The notes beneath the pieces are model-generated. The model was not told the DNA's origin, did not search any database, and saw nothing but the letters and a program-made list of their open reading frames with translations. A program made the position numbers and the translations under genes. From contig JAQDPW010000024.1 of the NCBI GenBank assembly GCA_027659245.1, positions 1 through 36,547 of the forward strand: a stretch of 36,547 nucleotides of DNA, given 5' to 3'. This stretch comes from Streptococcaceae bacterium AM104-57 (GTDB lineage: Bacteria > Bacillota > Bacilli > Lactobacillales > Streptococcaceae). This document shows, one piece after another, positions 1 through 12,488 of the stretch (positions within the stretch are counted from its first letter, which is position 1; the number at the start of each line of letters is the position of its first letter).

Positions 1-41
1 TAATCTAATGCTCGTTGTTTAAAATCTGTACTATATGCCAT
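1..41 (-). mobile_element. 5' end of an IS630-type transposase, running off the window
   Basis: Read on the minus strand from the ATG at 41, the first 13 codons give MAYSTDFKQRALD. This closely resembles the start of the IS630-type transposase at 12345 in this window (MAYSLDFRKKVLG). The rest of the gene lies outside the window. The insertion sequence therefore sits directly upstream of the sialidase gene and points away from it. The identification rests on 13 residues and on similarity to the second copy, so the family is likely but the exact element is not known. Confidence 0.6.
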
Positions 42-110
42 AGCTTTATTATAACATGTATTTTATAAACTAAGCGACTATATAAAGTCTGAAATTTAAA
101 ATATTTATTA

Positions 111-116
111 TATAAT
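111..116 (+). promoter_or_regulatory. candidate -10 box upstream of nanA
   Basis: TATAAT lies about 180 bases before the nanA start. The expected -35 region (about 88-93) is poor and no extended TG is present, so this is only a candidate. It lies 70 bases beyond the IS630-type transposase start, so the insertion may have affected nanA transcription. I see no clear cre site between here and nanA. Confidence 0.3.
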
Positions 117-251
117 ATGATTAAGATAAAAAGTGAAAGGAGTATAGCTAGTTGCGAATCTTTTAACATGGAATTTATAAAAGAGCAACAGCATTTCATT
201 TACAAAGAATGGCAATTTCATTCAATAATACAGTTTCTTATTTGCAGCTAG

Positions 252-3728
<3,477 letters not shown>

Positions 3729-3782
3729 TGAAATAGATAAAACTTAAAGGTTTTATAGAGAAGCATGCTCTTTTAGTAGAAA

Positions 3783-3815
3783 GGGTCGTAACCAGAGGGT
3801 GTTACGGCCTTTTTC
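3783..3815 (+). terminator. rho-independent terminator of nanA
   Basis: An 11-bp stem (GGGTCGTAAC pairing with GTTACGGCC, with G-T pairs) and an 8-base loop are followed by TTTTTCTTTC. It starts 55 bases after the nanA stop and separates nanA from the nan catabolic genes. Confidence 0.85.
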
Positions 3816-3954
3816 TTTCGTTTTTACGAGTAAAAAGCGATGTTTTCAAGGTTTTGAGAGGTACTGGGAGGGATTTTAGACGTCTGAAACTACTTTCAGG
3901 ATGAATTGTTACATAAAATTGTTTTGAAACTTCAATCTATTCTAGTACAAAACA

Positions 3955-3983
3955 TTGAAAGCGTTTTAATAATGAGCTATAAT
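3955..3983 (+). promoter_or_regulatory. nanE promoter overlapped by a cre-like site
   Basis: TTGAAA (3955-3960) and TATAAT (3978-3983) are separated by exactly 17 bases. TGAAAGCGTTTTAA at 3956-3969 matches the catabolite-responsive element consensus TGWAANCGNTNWCA at 13 of 14 positions and covers the -35 box and spacer. CcpA binding here would repress nanE and anything read through from it when glucose is present. The same layout recurs before the lyase gene (9521-9549), so the motif could also be, or overlap, a site for the RpiR-type regulator. Confidence 0.75.
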
Positions 3984-4022
3984 AGTCACATAAGCACAAG
4001 AAAAAGAAAAGGAGGAAAGTGG

Positions 4023-4721
4023 ATGCCACAAATTAGTAAAGAAGCTTTGATTGAACAGATTAAAGATGGAATCATTGTTTCTTGCCAGGCTCTTCCTCAT
4101 GAACCGCTCTACACAGAAGCGGGAGGAGTAATCCCCTTGCTAGTCAAAGCAGCAGAGCAAGGTGGAGCGGTTGGTATTCGGGCAAACAGTGTCCGAGATA
4201 TCAAGGAAATCAAGGAAGTTACAAAACTTCCAATTATCGGGATTATCAAGCGAGACTACCCACCACAAGAACCCTTCATTACTGCTACAATGAAGGAAGT
4301 TGATGAATTAGCTGCGCTTGATATCGAAGTTATCGCTCTTGACTGTACTAAGCGTGAACGTTATGACGGTTTAGAGATTCAAGAATTTATTCGCCAAGTG
4401 AAGGAAAAATATCCAAATCAATTATTGATGGCGGATACAAGTACCTTTGAAGAAGGCTTAACAGCAGTAGAGGCAGGAATTGACTTTGTCGGTACAACTC
4501 TATCAGGTTACACTTCTTACAGTCCAAAAGTGGATGGCCCAGATTTTGAACTCATCAAAAAACTCTGCGACGCAGGGGTGGACGTCATTGCTGAAGGAAA
4601 AATTCATACACCAGAACAAGCTAAGCAAATCCTAGGTTATGGAGTGCGAGGCATCGTTGTAGGTGGCGCTATTACTAGACCAAAAGAGATTACGGAACGC
4701 TTTGTTGCCGGTCTTAAGTAA
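4023..4721 (+). CDS. nanE: N-acetylmannosamine-6-phosphate 2-epimerase NanE
   Basis: The enzyme converts N-acetylmannosamine-6-P to N-acetylglucosamine-6-P, the last dedicated step of sialic acid breakdown. The 232-residue TIM-barrel protein carries family blocks such as [12 protein letters not shown] near the N-terminus, [36 protein letters not shown] and VVGGAITRP. The ATG at 4023 is chosen because AAAGGAGG precedes it and it gives the usual family length; the open frame extends upstream to 3906 without a comparable ribosome site. A clear promoter with a cre-like site lies 40 bases upstream. The importer genes follow after 117 bases. Confidence 0.95.
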   Translation: MPQISKEALIEQIKDGIIVSCQALPHEPLYTEAGGVIPLLVKAAEQGGAVGIRANSVRDIKEIKEVTKLPIIGIIKRDYPPQEPFITATMKEVDELAALDIEVIALDCTKRERYDGLEIQEFIRQVKEKYPNQLLMADTSTFEEGLTAVEAGIDFVGTTLSGYTSYSPKVDGPDFELIKKLCDAGVDVIAEGKIHTPEQAKQILGYGVRGIVVGGAITRPKEITERFVAGLK

Positions 4722-4751
4722 CATCATATAAAAAACGAGGAGAGTGGTTGA

Positions 4752-6164
<1,413 letters not shown>

Positions 6165-6182
6165 GCCCTAATTTAAAAGTTG

Positions 6183-6231
6183 AGTCCCCCCTTTTCTCTG
6201 TGAACATTCTTACACGAAAAGGGGGACTTTT
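6183..6231 (+). terminator. hairpin after satA, probable partial terminator
   Basis: AGTCCCCCCTTTTC (6183-6196) pairs with GAAAAGGGGGACT (6216-6228) with a single bulged C, and TTTTGTTT follows. It lies between satA and satB, which otherwise form one transcription unit. Partial termination or protection of the satA mRNA 3' end would raise the binding protein relative to the permeases, a common arrangement in ABC importers. Confidence 0.85.
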
Positions 6232-6375
6232 GTTTAAAATGTAAGGAACTGATAGGTCAAAATTAAAATGAAGTTCTTACATAGGCTAATCTTGGAAAAA
6301 ATTTCATTTTGATTTTACATCAATGTCAGACGACAATCAAAAAAACAAAAACTATTTGAAAGTGAGGTGCCGACT

Positions 6376-7263
6376 GTGAAAGTCAATAAAATCCGTATGC
6401 GGGAAACAGTTATTTCCTACGCATTCTTAGCACCAGTATTAATCTTCTTTACCGTCTTCGTCTTAGCTCCAATGATCATGGGCTTCATCACTAGTTTCTT
6501 TAACTACTCGATGACTAGCTTTGAGTTTGTGGGATTGGACAACTACATCCGCATGTTTAAAGACCCTGTCTTTACAAAATCTTTGATCAACACCGTTATC
6601 TTGGTTATCGGATCTGTACCAGTCGTTGTACTTTTCTCACTCTTTGTGGCATCACAAACCTACCAACAAAATGCGGTTGCTAGATCTTTCTACCGTTTCG
6701 TCTTCTTCCTTCCTGTAGTAACAGGTAGTGTTGCCGTAACAGTAGTATGGAAATGGATCTACGATCCACTATCAGGAATTTTGAACTTTGTCCTTAAGTC
6801 GAGCAACATTATCAGCCAGAACATTTCTTGGCTGGGAGATAAAAACTGGGCTTTGATGGCGATTATGATTATTCTTTTGACAACATCAGTTGGTCAACCG
6901 ATTATTCTTTACATCGCAGCAATGGGTAATATTGACAACTCACTTGTTGAAGCCGCGCGTGTTGATGGCGCTACTGAGTTTCAAGTTTTCTGGAAGATTA
7001 AATGGCCAAGCCTTCTTCCAACAACTCTTTATATCGCAATCATTACAACTATCAACTCATTCCAGTGTTTCGCCCTCATTCAGCTTTTGACATCTGGTGG
7101 ACCAAACTACTCAACAAGTACACTTATGTACTACCTCTACGAAAAAGCCTTCCAATTGACAGAATACGGCTATGCTAATACCATCGGTGTCTTCTTGGCA
7201 ATCATGATTGCTATCGTAAGCTTTGTTCAGTTCAAAGTGCTTGGAAACGACGTAGAATACTAA
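6376..7263 (+). CDS. satB: sialic acid ABC transporter permease SatB
   Basis: A MalF/UgpA-type permease of about 295 residues with six predicted membrane helices, the first at VISYAFLAPVLIFFTVFVLAP. The cytoplasmic EAA loop (EAARVDGATEFQVFWKIKWP) contacts the ATPase. The frame opens with GTG at 6367, but GTG at 6376 is preferred because AGTGAGG lies eight bases before it and gives a conventional N-terminus (MKVNKIRMRE). No ATPase gene is in the cluster. By analogy with pneumococcus, the shared sugar ATPase MsmK encoded elsewhere probably energises it. Confidence 0.88.
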   Translation: MKVNKIRMRETVISYAFLAPVLIFFTVFVLAPMIMGFITSFFNYSMTSFEFVGLDNYIRMFKDPVFTKSLINTVILVIGSVPVVVLFSLFVASQTYQQNAVARSFYRFVFFLPVVTGSVAVTVVWKWIYDPLSGILNFVLKSSNIISQNISWLGDKNWALMAIMIILLTTSVGQPIILYIAAMGNIDNSLVEAARVDGATEFQVFWKIKWPSLLPTTLYIAIITTINSFQCFALIQLLTSGGPNYSTSTLMYYLYEKAFQLTEYGYANTIGVFLAIMIAIVSFVQFKVLGNDVEY

Positions 7264-7279
7264 GAGAAAGGAGACAGCT

Positions 7280-8119
7280 ATGCAATCTACACAAAAGAAA
7301 CCTTTAACAGCCTTCACTGTTATTTCAACTATCATTTTGCTCTTGTTGACTGTACTCTTCATCTTTCCATTCTACTGGATCTTGACGGGTGCATTCAAAT
7401 CACAACCGGATACCATTATGATTCCACCACAATGGTTCCCTAAAGCTCCAACTATGGAGAACTTCCAACAATTGATGGTGCAAAACCCAGCCTTGCAATG
7501 GATGTGGAACTCAGTCTTCATTTCCTTGGTAACTATGTTCTTGGTTTGTGCAACTTCATCCCTAGCAGGCTATGTATTGGCTAAGAAACGTTTCTACGGT
7601 CAACGTATCCTGTTTGCTATCTTTATCGCTGCCATGGCTCTTCCAAAACAAGTTGTCCTTGTACCATTGGTACGTATCGTCAACTTCATGGGAATCCACG
7701 ACACTCTTTGGGCAGTTATCTTGCCATTGATTGGATGGCCATTTGGGGTCTTCCTTATGAAGCAATTTAGTGAAAACATTCCAACAGAATTGCTCGAATC
7801 TGCTAAAATCGATGGATGTGGCGAGATTCGTACTTTCTGGAGCGTAGCCTTCCCTATCGTGAAGCCAGGATTTGCAGCCCTTGCAATCTTTACCTTCATC
7901 AATACATGGAACGACTACTTCATGCAGTTGGTAATGTTGACTTCTCGTAACAACTTGACTATCTCACTTGGGGTTGCAACCATGCAGGCTGAGATGGCAA
8001 CTAACTATGGATTAATCATGGCAGGTGCTGCCCTTGCAGCTGTGCCAATCGTAACAGTCTTCCTTGTCTTCCAAAAATCCTTCACTCAAGGTATTACTAT
8101 GGGAGCTGTTAAAGGATAG
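7280..8119 (+). CDS. satC: sialic acid ABC transporter permease SatC
   Basis: A MalG/UgpE-type permease of 279 residues, partner of the preceding gene and 16 bases after it with AAAGGAGA as ribosome site. Six helices are visible. The EAA loop reads ESAKIDGCGEIRTFWSVAFP and the C-terminus is the typical QKSFTQGITMGAVKG. It forms the membrane channel with SatB. A 199-base gap follows that holds a long inverted repeat. Confidence 0.92.
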   Translation: MQSTQKKPLTAFTVISTIILLLLTVLFIFPFYWILTGAFKSQPDTIMIPPQWFPKAPTMENFQQLMVQNPALQWMWNSVFISLVTMFLVCATSSLAGYVLAKKRFYGQRILFAIFIAAMALPKQVVLVPLVRIVNFMGIHDTLWAVILPLIGWPFGVFLMKQFSENIPTELLESAKIDGCGEIRTFWSVAFPIVKPGFAALAIFTFINTWNDYFMQLVMLTSRNNLTISLGVATMQAEMATNYGLIMAGAALAAVPIVTVFLVFQKSFTQGITMGAVKG

Positions 8120-8200
8120 GACTCTGCGAAAATCGAATATAGTACAATCTGTTTATCAGTATGCAGAAGTATAGTTGATAGACTAAGAGAATACAGGATA

Positions 8201-8262
8201 TATAAGTGTCTACAAAATGGAGAGGAGTTGGTTACTTCGTGAAGTTTTGTTAGACACTTATA
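8201..8262. repeat. long inverted repeat between satC and the YhcH-type gene
   Basis: TATAAGTGTCTACAAAA (8201-8217) and TTTTGTTAGACACTTATA (8245-8262) pair over 17 bp with one bulge, around a 27-base loop that itself holds CTTCGTGAAG. No U-run follows the stem, so it does not look like a classical terminator. It could be an RNA processing or stabilising structure in the nan transcript, or a small transposon remnant. Confidence 0.7.
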
Positions 8263-8318
8263 AACTTACTAGCCAGACATTTCTTGTCTGAAGCTAACAA
8301 TCAAGTAAAGGAATTACT

Positions 8319-8771
8319 ATGATTTTTGATGATTTAAAAAATATCACCTTTTATAAAGGGATTCATCCAAATCTAGATAAGGCCATTGATTATCTCTATG
8401 AGCATCGTAAAGATAGTTTTGAATTAGGTAAATATGAGATTGATGGGGATAAGGTCTTTCTAGTTGTGCAGGAAAATATTCTCAACCAAGAAGAAAATGA
8501 TCGTTTTGAGCATCATAAAAACTATGCAGACTTGCATTTATTGGTAGAAGGTCATGAGTATTCAAGCTATGGGTCTCGTGTTAAAGACGAGGCAGTAGCT
8601 TTTGACGAGGCAAGTGATATCGGCTTCGTCCACTGTCATGAACAATACCCACTTTTATTGGGTTATCACAACTTTGCGATTTTCTTTCCAGGGGAACCTC
8701 ATCAGCCAAATGGTTATGCTGGCATGGAAGACAAGGTTCGCAAACATTTGTTTAAAATTTTAATTGATTAG
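8319..8771 (+). CDS. nanQ: YhcH/YjgK/YiaL-family protein (NanQ-like)
   Basis: A 150-residue cupin-type protein of the YhcH/EbgC family. Family features include the YLYEHRKDSFELGKYEIDGD region, the His-containing block HKNYADLHLLVEGHE and the GEPHQPNGY block, with His and Glu residues likely binding a metal. The E. coli relative YhcH (NanQ) is reported to accelerate anomer interconversion of N-acetylneuraminate. Its place between importer and lyase fits such a role for freshly imported sialic acid. The start follows AAAGGAATT. The symbol is given by family and context. Confidence 0.85.
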   Translation: MIFDDLKNITFYKGIHPNLDKAIDYLYEHRKDSFELGKYEIDGDKVFLVVQENILNQEENDRFEHHKNYADLHLLVEGHEYSSYGSRVKDEAVAFDEASDIGFVHCHEQYPLLLGYHNFAIFFPGEPHQPNGYAGMEDKVRKHLFKILID

Positions 8772-8791
8772 TAAGTTAGGAGGAGCAAACA

Positions 8792-9442
8792 ATGGCACAG
8801 AAAGGATCTGGATTACTCAAGGTAGCATTTGATACGGATAATGTTCTCATGCGTTTTAGTGAGAAGGTTTTGGATATCGTGACTGCGAATCTACTCTTTG
8901 TTGTGTCTTGTTTGCCTATTGTGACCGTCGGAGTAGCTAAGATTAGTCTCTATCAGACTATGTTCGAAATTAAGAAAAATCGAAGGGTACCCGTATTTAA
9001 AATCTATATTAGAGCCTTCAAGCAAAACTTGAGATTGGGGCTTCAACTAGGTTTGTTGGAATTGGGAATTGTTTTGATTAGTCTTCTCGACTTGTATCTG
9101 TTTTGGGGACAAGCAGGTCTAGCTTTTCAGGTGCTGAAAGCCATCTGTCTAGGGATCTTAATTTTCTTGACATTAGTCATGTTAGCAAGTTATCCTATCG
9201 CAGCGCGTTACGAATTGACTTGGAAAGAAGTGCTTCAAAAGGGCTTGCTCTTAGTGAGTTTCAACTTCCCTTGGTTCTTCTTGATGCTTGCAATCCTTTT
9301 CTTAATCGTAATGGTTCTTTATGTATCGGGCTTTACTCTTGTACTGGGTGGCTCTGCCTTTCTATTATTTGGCTTTGGCCTCCTTGCCTTTTGGCAAACA
9401 GGATTGATTGAAAAATTATTTGCCAAATACCAATCAGAATGA
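8792..9442 (+). CDS. DUF624 (YesL-type) membrane protein
   Basis: A 216-residue membrane protein with about five hydrophobic helices and the DUF624 start pattern (LLKVAFDTDNVLMRFSEKVLDI, then NLLFVVSCLPIVTVG). It starts 20 bases after the preceding gene with TTAGGAGGA as ribosome site, so the two are co-transcribed. Family members sit beside sugar ABC importers in Gram-positive bacteria, but their biochemical role is unknown. A homologue occupies the same place in the pneumococcal nan cluster. Confidence 0.85.
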   Translation: MAQKGSGLLKVAFDTDNVLMRFSEKVLDIVTANLLFVVSCLPIVTVGVAKISLYQTMFEIKKNRRVPVFKIYIRAFKQNLRLGLQLGLLELGIVLISLLDLYLFWGQAGLAFQVLKAICLGILIFLTLVMLASYPIAARYELTWKEVLQKGLLLVSFNFPWFFLMLAILFLIVMVLYVSGFTLVLGGSAFLLFGFGLLAFWQTGLIEKLFAKYQSE

Positions 9443-9520
9443 AAGTGAGATGAAACTACTTTCAAACATAAAAAGCAATGGGAGATGAATAGAAATTAAA
9501 ATCTAAGTGGCTGAGATGTA

Positions 9521-9549
9521 TTGAAAGCGATTTTCACAAGGTGTATACT
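9521..9549 (+). promoter_or_regulatory. lyase operon promoter with cre-like palindrome
   Basis: TTGAAA (9521-9526), 17-base spacer and TATACT (9544-9549) make a strong promoter. TGAAAGCGATTTTCA (9522-9536) is a palindrome (TGAAA-N5-TTTCA) that resembles cre with one extra base and overlaps the -35 box, just as in the nanE promoter. The start of the lyase gene is 60 bases downstream. The operator could be used by CcpA, the RpiR-type NanR, or both. Confidence 0.75.
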
Positions 9550-9608
9550 TAAATAGTAAAGAAGTAATCTGCCCAGAGCGGAAAATAAAAAAATCTTAGG
9601 AGAAATCT

Positions 9609-10526
9609 ATGTCAGATTTAAAAAAATATGAAGGTGTCATTCCTGCCTTCTACGCATGTTATGATGATGCGGGTGAAGTTAGCCCAGAACGTACACGTGC
9701 TTTGGTTCAATACTTTATTGATAAAGGTGTTCAAGGACTTTACGTCAATGGTTCTTCAGGTGAGTGTATCTACCAAAGCGTAGAAGACCGCAAATTGATC
9801 TTGGAAGAAGTCATGGCAGTTGCTAAAGGTAAATTGACCATCATTGCTCATGTGGCTTGCAACAATACTAAAGACAGTATCGAACTTGCTCGTCATGCTG
9901 AAAGCTTGGGAGTAGATGCTATCGCAACAATCCCACCAATTTACTTCCGTTTGCCTGAGTACTCAGTTGCTAAATACTGGAACGATATCAGTGTAGCAGC
10001 ACCAAACACAGACTATGTCATCTATAACATTCCTCAATTGGCAGGTGTTGCTTTGACTCCAAGCCTTTACACAGAGATGTTGAAAAACCCACGTGTTATC
10101 GGTGTTAAGAACTCCTCAATGGCAGTTCAAGATATTCAAACATTCGTTAGCCTTGGTGGTGAAGACCGTATCGTCTTTAACGGTCCAGATGAGCAGTTCC
10201 TAGGTGGACGTCTCATGGGAGCAAAAGCTGGTATCGGTGGTACTTATGGTGCTATGCCAGAACTCTTCTTGAAACTTAACCAATTGATTGCGGATAAAGA
10301 CCTAGAAACAGCGCGTGAATTGCAATACGCTATCAACGCTATCATCGGTAAATTGACTGCAGCTCATGGGAATATGTACTGTGTCATCAAAGAAGTCTTG
10401 AAAATCAATGAAGGACTTAATATCGGATCAGTTCGTTCTCCACTTACACCAGTGACCGAAGAAGATCGTCCAGTTGTTGAAGCAGCTGCGGCATTGATTC
10501 GTGAAACTAAGGAGCGTTTCCTCTAA
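9609..10526 (+). CDS. nanA: N-acetylneuraminate lyase
   Basis: The enzyme cleaves N-acetylneuraminate to N-acetylmannosamine and pyruvate in the cytoplasm. It is a 305-residue TIM barrel of the DHDPS/NAL family. Visible are the GxSGE-type carboxylate-binding motif (NGSSGE), the catalytic tyrosine in DYVIYNIPQ and the Schiff-base lysine in VIGVKNSS. The start has TTAGGAGAAATCT. It is followed after 15 bases by the ROK kinase that phosphorylates its product. In streptococci the symbol nanA is also used for the sialidase at 297, so the two should not be confused. Confidence 0.93.
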   Translation: MSDLKKYEGVIPAFYACYDDAGEVSPERTRALVQYFIDKGVQGLYVNGSSGECIYQSVEDRKLILEEVMAVAKGKLTIIAHVACNNTKDSIELARHAESLGVDAIATIPPIYFRLPEYSVAKYWNDISVAAPNTDYVIYNIPQLAGVALTPSLYTEMLKNPRVIGVKNSSMAVQDIQTFVSLGGEDRIVFNGPDEQFLGGRLMGAKAGIGGTYGAMPELFLKLNQLIADKDLETARELQYAINAIIGKLTAAHGNMYCVIKEVLKINEGLNIGSVRSPLTPVTEEDRPVVEAAAALIRETKERFL

Positions 10527-10541
10527 TCAATAGGAGGCTTT

Positions 10542-11426
10542 ATGACTAATTACGTTGCAATTGATATTGGTGGAACTAATATCAAATACGGTTTGATTGA
10601 CCAAGATGGACAACTTGTAGAGTCTCACGAAGTAGCAACTGAGGCTCATAAAGGTGGTCCACACATCTTACAAAAGACAAAAGATATCGTAGCTAGCTAT
10701 CTAGAAAAAGGACCAGTGTCAGGTGTGGCCATTTCCTCTGCGGGAATGGTTGACCCTGATAAGGGTGAGATTTTCTATGCTGGTCCACAGATCCCGAATT
10801 ATGCTGGGACTCAATTTAAAAAAGAAATTGAAGAAAGTTTCCAAGTTCCTTGTGAAATTGAAAATGATGTCAACTGCGCAGGGCTAGCAGAAGCTGTTTC
10901 TGGATCTGGAAAAGGTGCAGGAATAACGCTTTGTTTGACCATCGGAACGGGCATCGGCGGTTGTTTAATCATTGATGGCCAGATTTTCCATGGATTTAGT
11001 AATTCTGCCTGTGAAGTTGGCTATATGCATATGCAGGATGGGGCTTTCCAAGATTTAGCTTCTACAACTGCCTTGGTTGAGTATGTAGCCAAGGCTCATG
11101 ATGAGGAAGTGGCTCATTGGAATGGTCGTAGAATTTTCAAAGAAGCTACAGAAGGCAATAAACTCTGTATGGAGGGAATTGACCGTATGGTAGACTATCT
11201 TGGGAAAGGTCTTGCTAACATCTGTTATGTTGCCAATCCAGAGGTTGTTATACTAGGTGGTGGTATTATGGGGCAAGAAGCGATTTTGAAACCGAAAATT
11301 CGTAAAGCTCTAAAAAATGCGCTTGTTCCAAGTCTAGCGGAAAAAACAAGATTAGAATTTGCGCATCATCAAAATACTGCAGGTATGCTTGGAGCCTACT
11401 ATCACTTCAAAACAAAACAATCCTAA
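10542..11426 (+). CDS. nanK: ROK-family kinase, probable N-acetylmannosamine kinase
   Basis: A 294-residue ROK-family sugar kinase. It has the phosphate-binding start DIGGTNIKYGLI, the ExDVNCAGLAE-like block with the catalytic Asp (IENDVNCAG), the LTIGTGIGGCLI glycine-rich loop and the C-terminal VILGGGIMG. The usual ROK zinc-binding CxCGxxGC motif is reduced to CEVGYMHMQ, which is common in Gram-positive members. Adjacent to the lyase and nanE, it most likely phosphorylates ManNAc to ManNAc-6-P. A glucokinase-like or other amino-sugar specificity cannot be excluded from sequence alone. Confidence 0.85.
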   Translation: MTNYVAIDIGGTNIKYGLIDQDGQLVESHEVATEAHKGGPHILQKTKDIVASYLEKGPVSGVAISSAGMVDPDKGEIFYAGPQIPNYAGTQFKKEIEESFQVPCEIENDVNCAGLAEAVSGSGKGAGITLCLTIGTGIGGCLIIDGQIFHGFSNSACEVGYMHMQDGAFQDLASTTALVEYVAKAHDEEVAHWNGRRIFKEATEGNKLCMEGIDRMVDYLGKGLANICYVANPEVVILGGGIMGQEAILKPKIRKALKNALVPSLAEKTRLEFAHHQNTAGMLGAYYHFKTKQS

Positions 11427-11455
11427 GCTGGCCTTGCCACTTTAGGATTTTTTAG
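11419..11455 (+). terminator. terminator of the lyase-kinase operon
   Basis: AATCCTAA (11419-11426, including the stop codon) pairs with TTAGGATT (11442-11449), and TTTTT follows. The stop codon of the kinase lies in the stem. Confidence 0.8.
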
Positions 11456-11498
11456 TGGTAAATAGTGGCAAAAACATTCAGTAAAAATCTAGTTATAG

Positions 11499-12095
11499 TC
11501 AATTGAAACAAGAACAGGACAAAAGAGCCTCGAAAAAAGTATTGCAACTTGGCAATACCTTTTTGAGGTGCTTTTTGATATGAGCCCATGTTTTCTCAAT
11601 AGGATTGTACTCAGGTGAGTAGGGAGGAAGAGGTAAAAGTTTATGCCCAAATTCTTCGCATAAAATCTCTAGCTTACCCATTCGATGGAATCTTGCATTA
11701 TCCATAATAATAACTGATGGTTTGTTTAAGGTTGGTAAGAGAAACTTCTGAAACCAAGCTTCAAAAAAGTCGCTCGTCATCGTATCTTCGTAACTCATTG
11801 GAGCGATTAACTCACCATTTGTTAGCCCAGCAACCAAAGAAATCCTCTGATATCTTCTTCCAGACACTTTACCTCTTATTATCTGACCTTTTAATGAGCG
11901 ACCATATTCTCGATAAAAATAAGTATTGAATCCTGTTTCATCAGTATAAACAGGTGCTAAGTGCTTTAAACTATTAAAATTCTTAAGAAATAAAGCTACT
12001 TTTTCTGGGTCTTGTTCATAGTAGGTGTGGTTCTTTTTTTCGAGTATATCCCATAGCTTTGAGCGCATAGTGAATGGTAGTTGGATGACAGTCAA
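11499..12095 (-). CDS. IS630-type transposase, C-terminal DDE frame
   Basis: The catalytic part carries YTDETGF (first Asp), SVIIMDNARFHR (second Asp) and LPPYSPEYNPIEKTWAHIKKHLKK (final acidic residue), the complete DDE triad with spacing typical of IS630. Homology to the family begins at KKNHTYYEQ, straight after the A7G tract. A full-length enzyme needs reading to move forward by one base there, or a transcript with one A fewer. Residues translated before that point in this frame are probably not used. Confidence 0.85.
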   Translation of the reverse strand: MTVIQLPFTMRSKLWDILEKKNHTYYEQDPEKVALFLKNFNSLKHLAPVYTDETGFNTYFYREYGRSLKGQIIRGKVSGRRYQRISLVAGLTNGELIAPMSYEDTMTSDFFEAWFQKFLLPTLNKPSVIIMDNARFHRMGKLEILCEEFGHKLLPLPPYSPEYNPIEKTWAHIKKHLKKVLPSCNTFFEALLSCSCFN

Positions 12096-12345
12096 ATTCA
12101 GAAGCTATTTCAGTCAAATAAGCATCTGGATTGTCAGTAAGATAGTTTTTGAGTCTATCTCTATCAACTTTTCTTGGTTTTGTTCCTTTTACTTGATGGT
12201 TTAGCTCTCCTGTTTTCTCTTTTAGTTTTAACCAGCCATAAATAGTATTACGTGAGATTTGGAAAAGGTGTGATGCTTCTGTTATACTACCTGTTCGCTC
12301 ACAATAGCCGAGAACTTTTTTACGAAAATCTAATGAATATGCCAT
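12016..12345 (-). CDS. IS630-type transposase, N-terminal (HTH) frame
   Basis: The frame starts MAYSLDFRKKVLGYCERTG and has two helix-turn-helix regions (SITEASHLFQISRNTIYGWLK and YLTEIASEFDCHPTTIHYALKAMGYTRKK). The frame stays open upstream to 12471, but the ATG at 12345 matches the family start and the fragment at the left window edge. It ends 9 codons after the slippery tract A7G at 12040-12033. The rest of the enzyme lies in another frame. Confidence 0.85.
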   Translation of the reverse strand: MAYSLDFRKKVLGYCERTGSITEASHLFQISRNTIYGWLKLKEKTGELNHQVKGTKPRKVDRDRLKNYLTDNPDAYLTEIASEFDCHPTTIHYALKAMGYTRKKEPHLL

Positions 12346-12395
12346 AAGAAGATTATACCACATTGTGTACTGTTTTGAGGTTGCAGATGGAAGTT

Positions 12396-12426
12396 GACGT
12401 GGTTTGAAGAGATTTTCGAAGAGTAT
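12396..12426. repeat. BOX-like intergenic repeat, copy 1
   Basis: A 31-base segment is identical to 34240-34270 in this window. Read on the minus strand it starts ATACTCTTCGAAAATCTCTT, the familiar boxA start of pneumococcal BOX elements. The similarity to Mitis-group intergenic repeats continues to about 12368 (GGTTGCAGATGG). It lies between the transposase and the terminator of the regulator gene. Confidence 0.7.
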
Positions 12427-12453
12427 AAAAACCAGCGACTTTAATCGCTGGTT
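12425..12453 (-). terminator. terminator of the RpiR-type regulator gene
   Basis: On the minus strand AACCAGCGA and TCGCTGGTT form a perfect 9-bp stem with a 6-base loop, followed by TTTAT. It starts 36 bases after the stop of the regulator gene. Confidence 0.85.
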
Positions 12454-12488
12454 ACTCATATGATTATTCACTTGAAAGGGATGAAGGC

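Larger units (their letters stand above)
11499..12345 (-). mobile_element. IS630-type element with a frameshifted transposase
   Basis: Two overlapping reading frames on the minus strand together encode one IS630/Tc1-mariner-type transposase: an N-terminal helix-turn-helix part (12016-12345) and a DDE catalytic part (11499-12095). I could not fix the terminal inverted repeats, so the span is that of the coding region only. It interrupts the nan locus between kinase and regulator and has inserted next to, or inside, a BOX-like repeat (12396-12426). Confidence 0.85.
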
